DNA from: an uncultured Thermogutta sp.
GTDB taxonomy: Bacteria > Planctomycetota > Planctomycetia > Pirellulales > Thermoguttaceae
Reading direction: 5' to 3'
NCBI GenBank assembly: GCA_937128505.1
Contig: CAKZMM010000070.1
Span: 1-33,041 of the forward strand
Length of the DNA: 33,041 bases
Positions within the stretch are counted from its first letter, which is position 1. Each line of letters begins with the position of its first letter. Positions 24,105 through 32,300 of this stretch are shown in pieces. The position numbers were made by a program, and so were the translations under genes. The notes under the pieces were generated by a model. The model was not told the DNA's origin. It was given only the letters and a program-made list of their open reading frames with translations, and did no database searches.

Positions 24105-25241
24105 ATGGCAACAATTCAGATCGATAAATTGCTTCAAACGGTTGTCAATCGGGGCGCGAGCGACTTGCACATTTCTGTCGGTCAGCCACCGGTAATTCGT
24201 CTGCATGGTCGGCTGATAAGGCTAGACACCAAGGTTTTGGAACCCGATGACACAGCCGCCCTAATGAAGAGTATCGCTCCGGAGAGATGTCAGCAGGAGC
24301 TTCAGGAGCAGGGCGGATCGGACTTTGGCTTTGCGTTCGGAAACCAAGGGCGGTTTCGGGTTTCCATTTTTAAGCAGAAGGGCTTTGTGGGGATGGTGTT
24401 GCGGCTTATCCCGGCCAAGTTGATGAGTCTGGATGAGCTGGGAGCGCCGCCAGTCCTAAAAGATCTGGTTATGCGGCCCAGAGGGTTAATCTTAGTGACG
24501 GGACCCACCGGGTCCGGTAAAACGACGACCTTGGCAGCGGCGGTCGATTACATCAACCAGCACGTCGACCATCACATCATCACGATCGAGGATCCGATCG
24601 AATTTTATCACACGCACAAGAAGTCGACGATTAACCAGCGGGAAGTGGGAGTCGATGTGCCGAGTTTTGCTGAGGCCATTCGCCGTGCCTTGCGACAGGA
24701 CCCGGACGTCATTCTCGTGGGCGAAATGCGGGATTTGGAGACCATTGAAGCGGCGATCACGGCTGCGGAAACTGGGCACATCGTCTTTGCGACCCTGCAC
24801 ACGACCGGTGCACAAGGAACCGTGAACCGAATTATCGACGTGTTCCCCCACAATCAGCAAGCTCAGATTCGAACTCAGTTGTCGACTTCGATTATTGGCA
24901 TCCTCTCGCAAACTCTTTTGCCGAAGATCGGGGGCGGTCGGATCGCCGCCTACGAGATGTTGGTGGTAACCCCCGCGATTGCGAACCTGATTCGGGAGAA
25001 CAAGACATACCGGATCAACTCGGCAATTCAGACTGGCCATAAGCTCGGCATGAAACTTTTGGACGATCACATGTTCGAGCTATGGCAGAAAGGTTTGGTC
25101 GAAAAGAAGGATATTCTCATGAAAGCTCAATCTGCCGACGAGCTGGCGGCACGAATTGCGCGGGCAGAACGGGGGATTTTGGAAGACGAGCAGGAAGCTC
25201 GCGAGCGGCTTGCACGAGAACAAGCCAAGCGTGGAGAGTAG
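24105..25241 (+). CDS. pilT: PilT-type retraction ATPase
   Basis: A hexameric ATPase that powers pilus retraction and twitching. It is 378 aa and lacks the N-terminal GspE domain and the zinc cysteines, as expected for PilT. Features in order: the N-terminal PAS-like part with GASDLHIS, Walker A GPTGSGKT (133-140), Asp box IEDPIEF, Walker B DVILVGE, His box FATLHTTGA and the C-terminal helical domain around [10 protein letters not shown]. The tail (last 30 residues) is rich in Glu, Arg and Ala and probably helical. The start is firm, with GGAGG at 24094-24098, 6 bases before ATG. It lies between two extension ATPases, so the locus carries both extension and retraction motors. Confidence 0.95.
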   Translation: MATIQIDKLLQTVVNRGASDLHISVGQPPVIRLHGRLIRLDTKVLEPDDTAALMKSIAPERCQQELQEQGGSDFGFAFGNQGRFRVSIFKQKGFVGMVLRLIPAKLMSLDELGAPPVLKDLVMRPRGLILVTGPTGSGKTTTLAAAVDYINQHVDHHIITIEDPIEFYHTHKKSTINQREVGVDVPSFAEAIRRALRQDPDVILVGEMRDLETIEAAITAAETGHIVFATLHTTGAQGTVNRIIDVFPHNQQAQIRTQLSTSIIGILSQTLLPKIGGGRIAAYEMLVVTPAIANLIRENKTYRINSAIQTGHKLGMKLLDDHMFELWQKGLVEKKDILMKAQSADELAARIARAERGILEDEQEARERLAREQAKRGE

Positions 25242-25561
25242 CGATCAACGGTAGTGATGGACGCAGAATGAAAGGGCTTTTTCTGCCCACAAAATGAGAA
25301 GTTTTGGGAGTGGTTTGAGCCGCAATTTCAGCTTGGGCAATTTGAGCTTTTGGTACCCACACAGGGTATTTTGTTGAAGTCCGCAGGCACGAGCAAAAAA
25401 GTAGCTTGAGTGGAAAAAGAGAAAAAAGGCTGGAAACTGAGCGGTGGCATCATATGGGGGCATCATAAGGGGATTATAAGGGACGGAATTAGAATTAGGC
25501 GTACTTAGTCTAACGTTGTCGAGAGAAAGCATTCGGCAAATACCCCAAGTGAGATCGGGTT
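25242..25561. other. Spacer between pilT and pilB copy 2
   Basis: About 320 bases. Only Arg- and Leu-rich chance frames are present, with no clear terminator or promoter. It contains a run of short repeated motifs (ATTATAAGG/ATCATAAGG near 25460-25480). Confidence 0.45.
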
Positions 25562-27283
25562 ATGGCACTTCGTAAGATCGGGCAGATTCTTGTCGACCTT
25601 GGTTTTCTGACCGAGGAGCAGGTTGACATTGTGCTGGAAGAACAGCAGCATCGGCCGGGGGAACTATTCGGCCGGATTGCTGTTGATCTGGGCTTCGTTA
25701 CTCAGGAGCAGGTTGCTCAGGCCTTGGCCGAGCAGATGGGCCTTCAAATGGTGCGGATTCGCGACCTGACAATCCCGCCCGATGTGCTCGCCCAAGTGAC
25801 CGAGCCGATGGCTCAGCTTTATAAAGTGGTGCCGATCAGCTTCAAGGACAACACCTTAACGGTAGCGATGTGTGAGCCGCAGAAACTGTCGGTCATCGAC
25901 GAGTTACGCAGTTTTTTGGGCTATGATATTCGGCCGGTTGTCGCCACGGAAAAGGATGTTCAAGAGGCCCTCGATCGATACTACTCCAGCGGAACCGAGA
26001 GTGTGGAATCGATCCTCGAACAACTGGAGGCAGACCCGAATTTGCGTCAAGCCGCGGAGCAGTTGGATGAAGATCGGCCGCTGGATATCACGAGTATGGA
26101 GGCTCTCGCGGATAGCGCCCCGGTGCGGAAGTTGCTCAACATGATCCTCCTTTTGGCCATTAAGGATCATTCCAGCGACCTGCACTTCGAACCGTTTGAA
26201 AACGAGTTCAAGATCCGCATCCGGGGTGATGGCATTCTTTACGAAATGGTGCCTCCGCCGCGGCATCTTGCGGTGGCGTTGACCACGCGCATCAAGGTGA
26301 TGGCGAATTTGGACATTGCTGAGCGTCGTTTGCCGCAGGACGGGCGTATCCGATTGTCGGTCGGTGGGCACCCGGTTGACCTTCGGGTGAGTGTGCTGCC
26401 GACCATGTTCGGTGAGAGTGTTGTGCTGCGAATTCTCGATCGTTCCGTGGTGATGCTGGACTTGGATGTTGTAGGAATGGAGCCGGATACCCTGGCTCAA
26501 TTCCGAGAAATCATCCGAAAACCCCACGGAATTGTCTTAGTGACCGGACCAACCGGCTCAGGGAAGACGACAACACTATACGGGGCTTTGAATGAATTAA
26601 ACTGCATCGAGGACAAAATTATCACCACCGAGGACCCGGTGGAATATGATATGGACGGAATCGTGCAGATTCCCATCGATCCGTCGATCGGCAATACGTT
26701 CGCGCATTGTCTGCGTTCTATTTTGCGGCAGGATCCGGACAAGATTCTCGTGGGCGAGATTCGGGATTTGGAGACGGCGGAAATTGCTGTGCAGGCGTCG
26801 CTTACGGGGCACATGGTGTTTAGCACCCTCCATACAAATGACGCTCCCAGCACAGTTACCCGATTGCGGGATATGGGTGTGCCAGCCTTCTTAATCACGG
26901 CGACCTTGGAGGCCGTGCTGGGTCAGCGGTTGGTACGAAAAATCTGCACTCAGTGTCGGGAACAATTCGTACCGTCGACGGAAACATTAATGGAGCTGGC
27001 CCTGCGGCCGGAGCAAATTGTCGGCAAACGGTTTTATCGGGGTCGAGGGTGCGTAAACTGCAATAGCACGGGCTTCAAAGGGCGTACGGGCATCTTCGAG
27101 TTGATGGTGATGAGCGATCCGCTTCGCGACGTGGTCAATCGCGGGGCGGGGACTGAGCAGATTCGCGAGGTTGCCTTGCAATACGGCATGCGGCCTTTGC
27201 GGGATGCCGGCCTGAAAAAGATCTTCGACGGTATTACGACCTGCGATGAGGTCGTTCGGGAAACGGTGCTCGAAATTGGGTAA
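25562..27283 (+). CDS. pilB: PilB/GspE-type assembly ATPase, copy 2
   Basis: A second extension ATPase, 573 aa like the first but clearly diverged. The N-terminal domain is a GspE_N/MshEN type (IGQILVDLGFLTEEQVD). The motor has Walker A GPTGSGKT (329-336), Asp box TEDPVEY, Walker B KILVGE, His box FSTLHTNDAPS and zinc cysteines C462, C465, C497 and C500 (CTQC, CVNCNSTG). It directly precedes pilC and the pseudopilin genes, so it is the better candidate for the motor of that pseudopilus, while copy 1 may serve a different filament or state. The ATG at 25562 has no good Shine-Dalgarno. Whether it is a GspE (secretion) or PilB (pilus) motor cannot be fixed from sequence alone. Confidence 0.94.
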   Translation: MALRKIGQILVDLGFLTEEQVDIVLEEQQHRPGELFGRIAVDLGFVTQEQVAQALAEQMGLQMVRIRDLTIPPDVLAQVTEPMAQLYKVVPISFKDNTLTVAMCEPQKLSVIDELRSFLGYDIRPVVATEKDVQEALDRYYSSGTESVESILEQLEADPNLRQAAEQLDEDRPLDITSMEALADSAPVRKLLNMILLLAIKDHSSDLHFEPFENEFKIRIRGDGILYEMVPPPRHLAVALTTRIKVMANLDIAERRLPQDGRIRLSVGGHPVDLRVSVLPTMFGESVVLRILDRSVVMLDLDVVGMEPDTLAQFREIIRKPHGIVLVTGPTGSGKTTTLYGALNELNCIEDKIITTEDPVEYDMDGIVQIPIDPSIGNTFAHCLRSILRQDPDKILVGEIRDLETAEIAVQASLTGHMVFSTLHTNDAPSTVTRLRDMGVPAFLITATLEAVLGQRLVRKICTQCREQFVPSTETLMELALRPEQIVGKRFYRGRGCVNCNSTGFKGRTGIFELMVMSDPLRDVVNRGAGTEQIREVALQYGMRPLRDAGLKKIFDGITTCDEVVRETVLEIG

Positions 27284-27594
27284 TTCGACGGGGCAATTTT
27301 CCAAATTTTTGGCTCCCTTTGCATCCCTGCGATAAGATAAGGGCGATGGGAATTATTCAGCTCGGCGTGCCGTAGAAGCTGCATTGATGGGGGATCAGTA
27401 AAACTTTTCTCAGCTTTATGGGGGGCAGTAGGAGTAATTAAAGGGCGGTAAGAACAGAAAAGAGATAAAAAGAGGTAAGAAGCCCTTGGGCGGAAACGGG
27501 GCAGCTTCAAGAACTGGTGGCCAAATGGTTTTGCCGGCAGTAAACAAGGCAAGTGAGCAGGTAATCGGTATCCTGTCGGGGTGAGGGTCTGATC
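27284..27594. other. Spacer between pilB copy 2 and pilC
   Basis: About 310 bases without a gene or strong hairpin. It is G/A-rich near 27420-27500. The pilC ribosome-binding site (GTGAGGG) is at its right end. Confidence 0.45.
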
Positions 27595-28920
27595 ATGCCG
27601 ACTTATCAGTTTGAAGCAATGGATGCAACCGGAAAGGAGATCCGGGACGTCATCGAGGCGGCTACGGAGGAAGAAGCTCAGGCGACCATTCGGCAAATGG
27701 GGTATTTTGTCACGAAGATCTCGGAGAAGAAAGCGCCCAAGAAAGCCGAACGGTTCGCACCCAAAAAGAGAAAGACCTTCACCATCGGTCGGGTCAGTGC
27801 CAAGCAGTTGACCACATTTACGCGGCAATTCTCCATCTTGCAAGACGCAGGCTTGCCGGTATTGCGAAGCTTGCGGATTTTGGAAAACCAAGCTCGTCCC
27901 GGGCCATTGAAAAATGCTTTAATTGACGTATGTGACGAGATCGAGAGTGGGGCGACACTCTCGGAGGCGATGGCCAAGGCTCCCAAAGCTTTTGACCGCC
28001 TGTATATCAACATGGTAAAGGCGGGGGAGGCCGGCGGTGCCCTTGAAGTGATTTTACAGCGATTGGCCGAGTTTAAAGAACGCGCCGAAGCATTGAAGCG
28101 GAAGGTCAAAGGGGCTTTGGTTTACCCGGTGGCTGTGTTGACCTTTGCCTGTGCAATCCTCACCTTCATCATGGTGCGGATTGTGCCGGAATTTAAGAAG
28201 ATCTTCGATGAATTTGGTATTGAATTGCCGCAATTAACGCAAATCTTGATTACGGTGTCGTATACGGTAATTAACTACTGGTACCTTTTGCCCGGTGTTC
28301 CGCTGGGCGTGTGGCTGTTTGTGAAATTGGTGCGTCGATTCGAATGGGGCAGGCATGGATTTGACCTTTTCGCCATCAAGATGCCGATTTTCGGGCAATT
28401 GATCGAAAAGAACATCGTTGCTCGGACGACGCGGACTTTGGGTACGCTGGTCGCAAGCGGTGTGCCCATTTTGGAGGCCTTACAAATCACCAAAGAAACC
28501 GCCAATAACGCCGTGTTTGAGCGACTTTATAGCAAGGTACATGATGCCATTCGCGAAGGGGAGGCCATCGCCCAACCTTTGCGGGAAAACGCACGTCCCC
28601 GGTTGAACCTGGTAACGGCCTTCTGGTGGGCGTTTTTCCTTGCTGGTCCTGTCGGCTTGCTACTATATCTCATGAAGTGGAATGCACCCGTCATTGATGA
28701 AATGGTCATCAATATGATTGATGTCGGTGAAGAGACGGGCGAATTGGATACCATGCTTTATAAGGTCGCCGACACCTACGATGAAGAAGTGGCGGTGCTG
28801 ACAGAAGCCCTCACCAGTTTGATGGAACCCTTGATGATCATTGTGCTTGGGTGCATGGTGGGGTTCATCGTCGTCGCACTATTCATGCCGCTTATTACGA
28901 TCATTAGCGAGCTAAGCTGA
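27595..28920 (+). CDS. pilC: PilC/GspF platform protein with extra membrane segment
   Basis: The inner-membrane platform protein on which the extension ATPase acts to add pilin subunits. It has two repeated cytoplasmic GspF domains (TFTRQFSILQDAGLPVLRSL and TRTLGTLVASGVPILEAL), with TM segments near ALVYPVAVLTFACAILTFIM, at 260-290 and at the C-terminus (LMIIVLGCMVGFIVVALFMP). In the second domain, residues about 333-363 form an insert with a hydrophobic stretch, LVTAFWWAFFLAGPVGLLLY, between the helix bearing GEAIAQPL and the conserved MIDVGEETGELD. Family members normally run straight from one to the other. At 441 aa it is longer than the usual 400-410. The start follows GTGAGGG by about 7 bases. 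The gene leads the pseudopilin row and is probably co-transcribed with it. Confidence 0.94.
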   Translation: MPTYQFEAMDATGKEIRDVIEAATEEEAQATIRQMGYFVTKISEKKAPKKAERFAPKKRKTFTIGRVSAKQLTTFTRQFSILQDAGLPVLRSLRILENQARPGPLKNALIDVCDEIESGATLSEAMAKAPKAFDRLYINMVKAGEAGGALEVILQRLAEFKERAEALKRKVKGALVYPVAVLTFACAILTFIMVRIVPEFKKIFDEFGIELPQLTQILITVSYTVINYWYLLPGVPLGVWLFVKLVRRFEWGRHGFDLFAIKMPIFGQLIEKNIVARTTRTLGTLVASGVPILEALQITKETANNAVFERLYSKVHDAIREGEAIAQPLRENARPRLNLVTAFWWAFFLAGPVGLLLYLMKWNAPVIDEMVINMIDVGEETGELDTMLYKVADTYDEEVAVLTEALTSLMEPLMIIVLGCMVGFIVVALFMPLITIISELS

Positions 28921-29031
28921 TATCAGGGCATACGGCCTCGTAACCGGGGGAATGGTACGGGGCCGGTCTTCGGGCCAGTCCACTCGGAGTTCCCTTGCGT
29001 GCCGCCCGCCGCGGCCGGGAGGAGTGTTGTC

Positions 29032-30087
29032 ATGTTCTTGCGATCAAAAAAGCCTAGGGCCGGTGGCTTCACCCTGGTGGAGATGCTTGTGGTCGTGGTG
29101 ATCATCGGCATACTGGCCGGGCTTATTACGGGGGCCGTCATGGTTGCACGACGGTCTGCTCGCGTGGGCTTTATCCGGTCGGAAATCGGGCAGCTAGAAA
29201 TGACCCTTCAAGAATATAAGAATCGTTTCGGCGAGTATCCGCCGGATTTCGCCTTCACGGCCGATGACGTGCCGGATGCGCTCCGGATCCCTGCCCGGCA
29301 GAGGGTCATCCAGCATATCCGCAAACGTTGGCCGCGGTTTGTGCCGCCGCCGGGAACGGTGGATCAACAGTGGGAGGCGCTCGTTGCGCTTTTTCAAGCT
29401 GGCTATCCTAATTTGGGACTTAATGATTCGAATTCAACCACTACCACGTTCTCGCCGGCAACGGCACTTGTATTTTGGTTGGGCGGTTTGCCGGAGGATC
29501 CGCAATCCACGGAATGGCGTCCGCAAGGATTTCACAGCGATCCAACTAATCCAATGCAGCCGGGATTGCCCCGCGAGAAGCCGCTTTTCGATTTCCGCTT
29601 GGAGCGGATCGGGAGAACGCCTGTAGCGGGCTATTATCCGGATATTGGGGGCGGGGAGACGGTTCCGTACGTATACTTCCGTTCATACCGGCTGGCCCAA
29701 ACCGGGCGGTATGAGTACGGTTACCCGGGGCCAAATCAGCTCGAGATTGTGCGCTTTCCGGTGGATCTCTCGGACCCCAACTGGAACGCTTTCTATGGGC
29801 AGGCCGTGCCGTACCTCGAGCCGTGGCAGGGTATGCCGGTTCCGGCGCAATCCAGCGACTCCGATTATGCCCAACCGACCTTGGATCGTCGTTGGCGCAA
29901 CGAAGAGTCGTTCCAGGTTTTGGCCCCCGGATTGGATGGATCGTATGGGATTGGACTCGATGTTCCGGCCGGTCCCGGAAATCCATCCTTATATCGCTTC
30001 ACCCGCATTGGGGCCCGATTTTCGGATGAAGATTACGACAATTTGGCCAACTTCTGTCAGGGAACCCTACAGGACGAGATCGAATGA
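29032..30087 (+). CDS. Type II secretion/type IV pilus pseudopilin, large (GspG-like N-terminus)
   Basis: A 351-aa prepilin-like protein. The class III leader is short and basic (MFLRSKKPRAGG) with cleavage expected between G12 and F13, leaving FTLVEML with the key Glu at +5 and a hydrophobic helix. The next segment (EIGQLEMTLQEYKNRFGEYPP) resembles the GspG core, in which a helix leads to a YPP loop. The remainder, over 200 residues rich in Pro, Gly, Tyr and Asp, has no close match to the usual 140-residue major pseudopilins and must form an enlarged head. The ATG at 29032 is chosen for GGGAGG (29017-29022, 9 bases upstream); a GTG at 28999 would put a Pro/Ala stretch before the leader. The stop overlaps the next start (ATGA). 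Confidence 0.9.
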   Translation: MFLRSKKPRAGGFTLVEMLVVVVIIGILAGLITGAVMVARRSARVGFIRSEIGQLEMTLQEYKNRFGEYPPDFAFTADDVPDALRIPARQRVIQHIRKRWPRFVPPPGTVDQQWEALVALFQAGYPNLGLNDSNSTTTTFSPATALVFWLGGLPEDPQSTEWRPQGFHSDPTNPMQPGLPREKPLFDFRLERIGRTPVAGYYPDIGGGETVPYVYFRSYRLAQTGRYEYGYPGPNQLEIVRFPVDLSDPNWNAFYGQAVPYLEPWQGMPVPAQSSDSDYAQPTLDRRWRNEESFQVLAPGLDGSYGIGLDVPAGPGNPSLYRFTRIGARFSDEDYDNLANFCQGTLQDEIE

Positions 30088-31100
30088 GGGGTGGCCAAGT
30101 GCGAAGGATTTTGGGTAGACGCCGCGGCTTCACCTTGGTCGAGCTTCTGGTGACGGTGACGATCATCACGATGCTCGCAGGGATGGCTCTGGGGGTTTTG
30201 TACGCCTCGCGCGAGCAGGCCCGGATCGCGCGAACCCGCGCTACGATCGCTAAAATCAATCGCCTTTTGATGGAACGGTATGAGTCTTATCGCACTCGGC
30301 GAGTACCGATCAATACCCTGGGGATGCCTCCGCGGGAAGCGGCGGAACGTCGCCTGAATGCTATTCGGGACATGATGCGAATGGAAATGCCGCAGTGTTG
30401 GAACGATATCATTCAGGGCCCCGTCGTCTTCACGCCTGCCCGTCCGCCAAGCCCTTGGTCGGTACCCGCCCCCTCGGTTTATCGGGCTTATCAGGCTCGG
30501 ATCAATTTGAACCCGCCGGCTCCCGATGAGCCGAATCAATCTGCGGAATGTTTGTATCTGATTTTGACGACTGGGCCGGAATCTGCACGGGAGGAGTTCA
30601 GCGATCTTGAAATCGGCGACACCGACGGCGACGGCTTTCCAGAATTCATTGACGGATGGGGAAACCCAATCCGGTTTCTTAGATGGGCGCCGGGAATCGT
30701 GGACTCGGATATTCAGCCTGTGGTTGTGACCGCCTGGTCGGAAGGTTCATTCGCCTTTGATTCGAGTTTAGCGGTTGAGGCAGTCAAGAACGATTATGAT
30801 CCGTTCGACAGCCGGAAGGTGGATTACTCGGTCGACACAGGCCCCGCAGGCAATTTTCCGCCGCGAAGTTGGCGGTTAGTGCCGTTTGTGTACTCTGCGG
30901 GGCCCGATGGGGCTTATGACCTATATGATGTAGACGAACTTGCCGCTTCCAATCCGACAGCGCCGGAATTGAATTACTCCGGTAACCCATTCTATTTCTT
31001 ATCGGGAAACCAACGGATTGTTAACGTGCTCGGGCGCCCCTTGGACGGCAGGACCGGTTGGCTTGACAATATCCACAATCACCGCTTGGAGGGGCGATAA
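30084..31100 (+). CDS. Large prepilin-like protein 2
   Basis: A 338-aa protein with a basic leader (RRILGRRRG) and cleavage site G15/F16, followed by FTLVELLVTVTIITMLAG with Glu at +5. After the helix comes a basic alpha-helical segment, then a Pro-rich stretch. An Asp-rich loop GDTDGDGFPEFIDGWGNP (about residues 185-205) combines a calcium-loop-like DxDxDG with the DxWGNP seen in GspG, where calcium stabilises the pseudopilin. The head is about twice the normal size. Translation is coupled to the previous gene by the 4-base ATGA overlap, and the next gene starts two bases after the stop. It is probably a minor or major subunit of the same filament. Confidence 0.9.
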   Translation: MRGGQVRRILGRRRGFTLVELLVTVTIITMLAGMALGVLYASREQARIARTRATIAKINRLLMERYESYRTRRVPINTLGMPPREAAERRLNAIRDMMRMEMPQCWNDIIQGPVVFTPARPPSPWSVPAPSVYRAYQARINLNPPAPDEPNQSAECLYLILTTGPESAREEFSDLEIGDTDGDGFPEFIDGWGNPIRFLRWAPGIVDSDIQPVVVTAWSEGSFAFDSSLAVEAVKNDYDPFDSRKVDYSVDTGPAGNFPPRSWRLVPFVYSAGPDGAYDLYDVDELAASNPTAPELNYSGNPFYFLSGNQRIVNVLGRPLDGRTGWLDNIHNHRLEGR

Positions 31101-31102
31101 CG

Positions 31103-32299
31103 ATGCTGACGGTAAGTTACCCAGGGGATCGCCTCGAAGTTGGAGGGAGCCGACCCGGCGAGTCGCTCGTCCGAGCGGGCATGACGTTAGTCGAATTAAT
31201 GGTCGTCGTGGGGATCATCCTGCTTTTGGCGGCCCTCATCATTCCGCGAATCCAGCCGAATGTGGAACAAGCCCGCATCCGGGAAGCTGCGCGAAGTGTG
31301 AGTGTATTTTTGAATGCGGCTCGGGTAAACGCGATCGAATCGGGTCGCCCAGTCGGCGTGGCTTTTCAGCGATTGGCCGCGCAGGGGGATGCTTGTTCTG
31401 TGGCTTTTCAGATTGAATTGCCCCCTCCGTATGCCGGGGAGTCGCTTGACGCTCGGCTGCGGCCGGCGTTGGGACAGGGGACAATCGTCTGTCAAGTATC
31501 GGTCGGTGCGATTGACGACGGCCTTATCCGCCCAGGGGATCGTGTGCAACTGAATTTTCAGGGACCGTGGTATCAAATCGCGCCGCTTGTGTCATCAACT
31601 GATCCGGGGCCGAATCCCGATAGTAACAAGGATGGTTATCTGGATTTCGGCGCCGGTACAGACAATAACGCCGATGGTTTTTACGACAATTTAGTGCTCG
31701 TCCTTATTCCGCCTAGTTTTGGCGTGGCTGCGTTGCCGTGGCCGAGTGTGCCGAATTTTGGCCCGGCGGTGCCTTTCCGGGTCGAGCGTCAGGCGAGTTT
31801 GGATTCTGCATTAACCGGCTTCGGGGGGGGATTGATCCGCTCCGCAGTCCCGCCGCTCCGCTTGCCGGAGAATGTCGTGGTGGACTTGGGGGGTTCGGGA
31901 TTCGGCAGTGGTACTCAGTTTGCCAACACTCTCGCGGCTTTGCAGCCGGATCCGCCGGTATTCTTGCTATTTTCTCCCATTGGAATGGTGGAACAGCTCG
32001 GGTATGGACCTGCCGGATCGTACGTTCGGCAATCTGTTACGGAACCGATTTTCTTGTTGATCGGCCGTTGGGATCGAATGCCGACAAGTCCGGGCGGGGC
32101 TTCGGCGGCAGAAGACGGACTGCTGAATTGGCAGGATGGACAAAACCTATGGATCGCGATTAGTCCGCAGACGGGGCTGGTAACCGTAGCCGACGTGGCC
32201 ATGGATCAGACTCTGCCGAGCGGAATGCGAATACCGAGTTCGCTGGATGTGTCCCGCCGGTTTGCACGCGAGGCCCAAATCGCCAAAGGAGGTCGTTAA
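31103..32299 (+). CDS. Large prepilin-like protein 3 (GspH/FimT-like N-terminus)
   Basis: A 398-aa protein with an unusually long leader of 26 residues ending RAG, then MTLVELMVVVGIILLLAALI with Glu at +5. The following ARSVSVFLNAARVNAIESGRPVGVAF matches the GspH/FimT pattern, in which the helix leads to a short GxPVxV strand. Residues about 172-195 contain two Asp/Asn-rich calcium-loop-like stretches (NPDSNKDGYLD and TDNNADGFYD). The rest is Pro/Gly-rich and unassigned. GGAGGGG at 31088-31094 lies 8 bases before the ATG, inside the end of the previous gene. It is part of the same operon. Confidence 0.88.
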   Translation: MLTVSYPGDRLEVGGSRPGESLVRAGMTLVELMVVVGIILLLAALIIPRIQPNVEQARIREAARSVSVFLNAARVNAIESGRPVGVAFQRLAAQGDACSVAFQIELPPPYAGESLDARLRPALGQGTIVCQVSVGAIDDGLIRPGDRVQLNFQGPWYQIAPLVSSTDPGPNPDSNKDGYLDFGAGTDNNADGFYDNLVLVLIPPSFGVAALPWPSVPNFGPAVPFRVERQASLDSALTGFGGGLIRSAVPPLRLPENVVVDLGGSGFGSGTQFANTLAALQPDPPVFLLFSPIGMVEQLGYGPAGSYVRQSVTEPIFLLIGRWDRMPTSPGGASAAEDGLLNWQDGQNLWIAISPQTGLVTVADVAMDQTLPSGMRIPSSLDVSRRFAREAQIAKGGR

Positions 32300-32300
32300 G

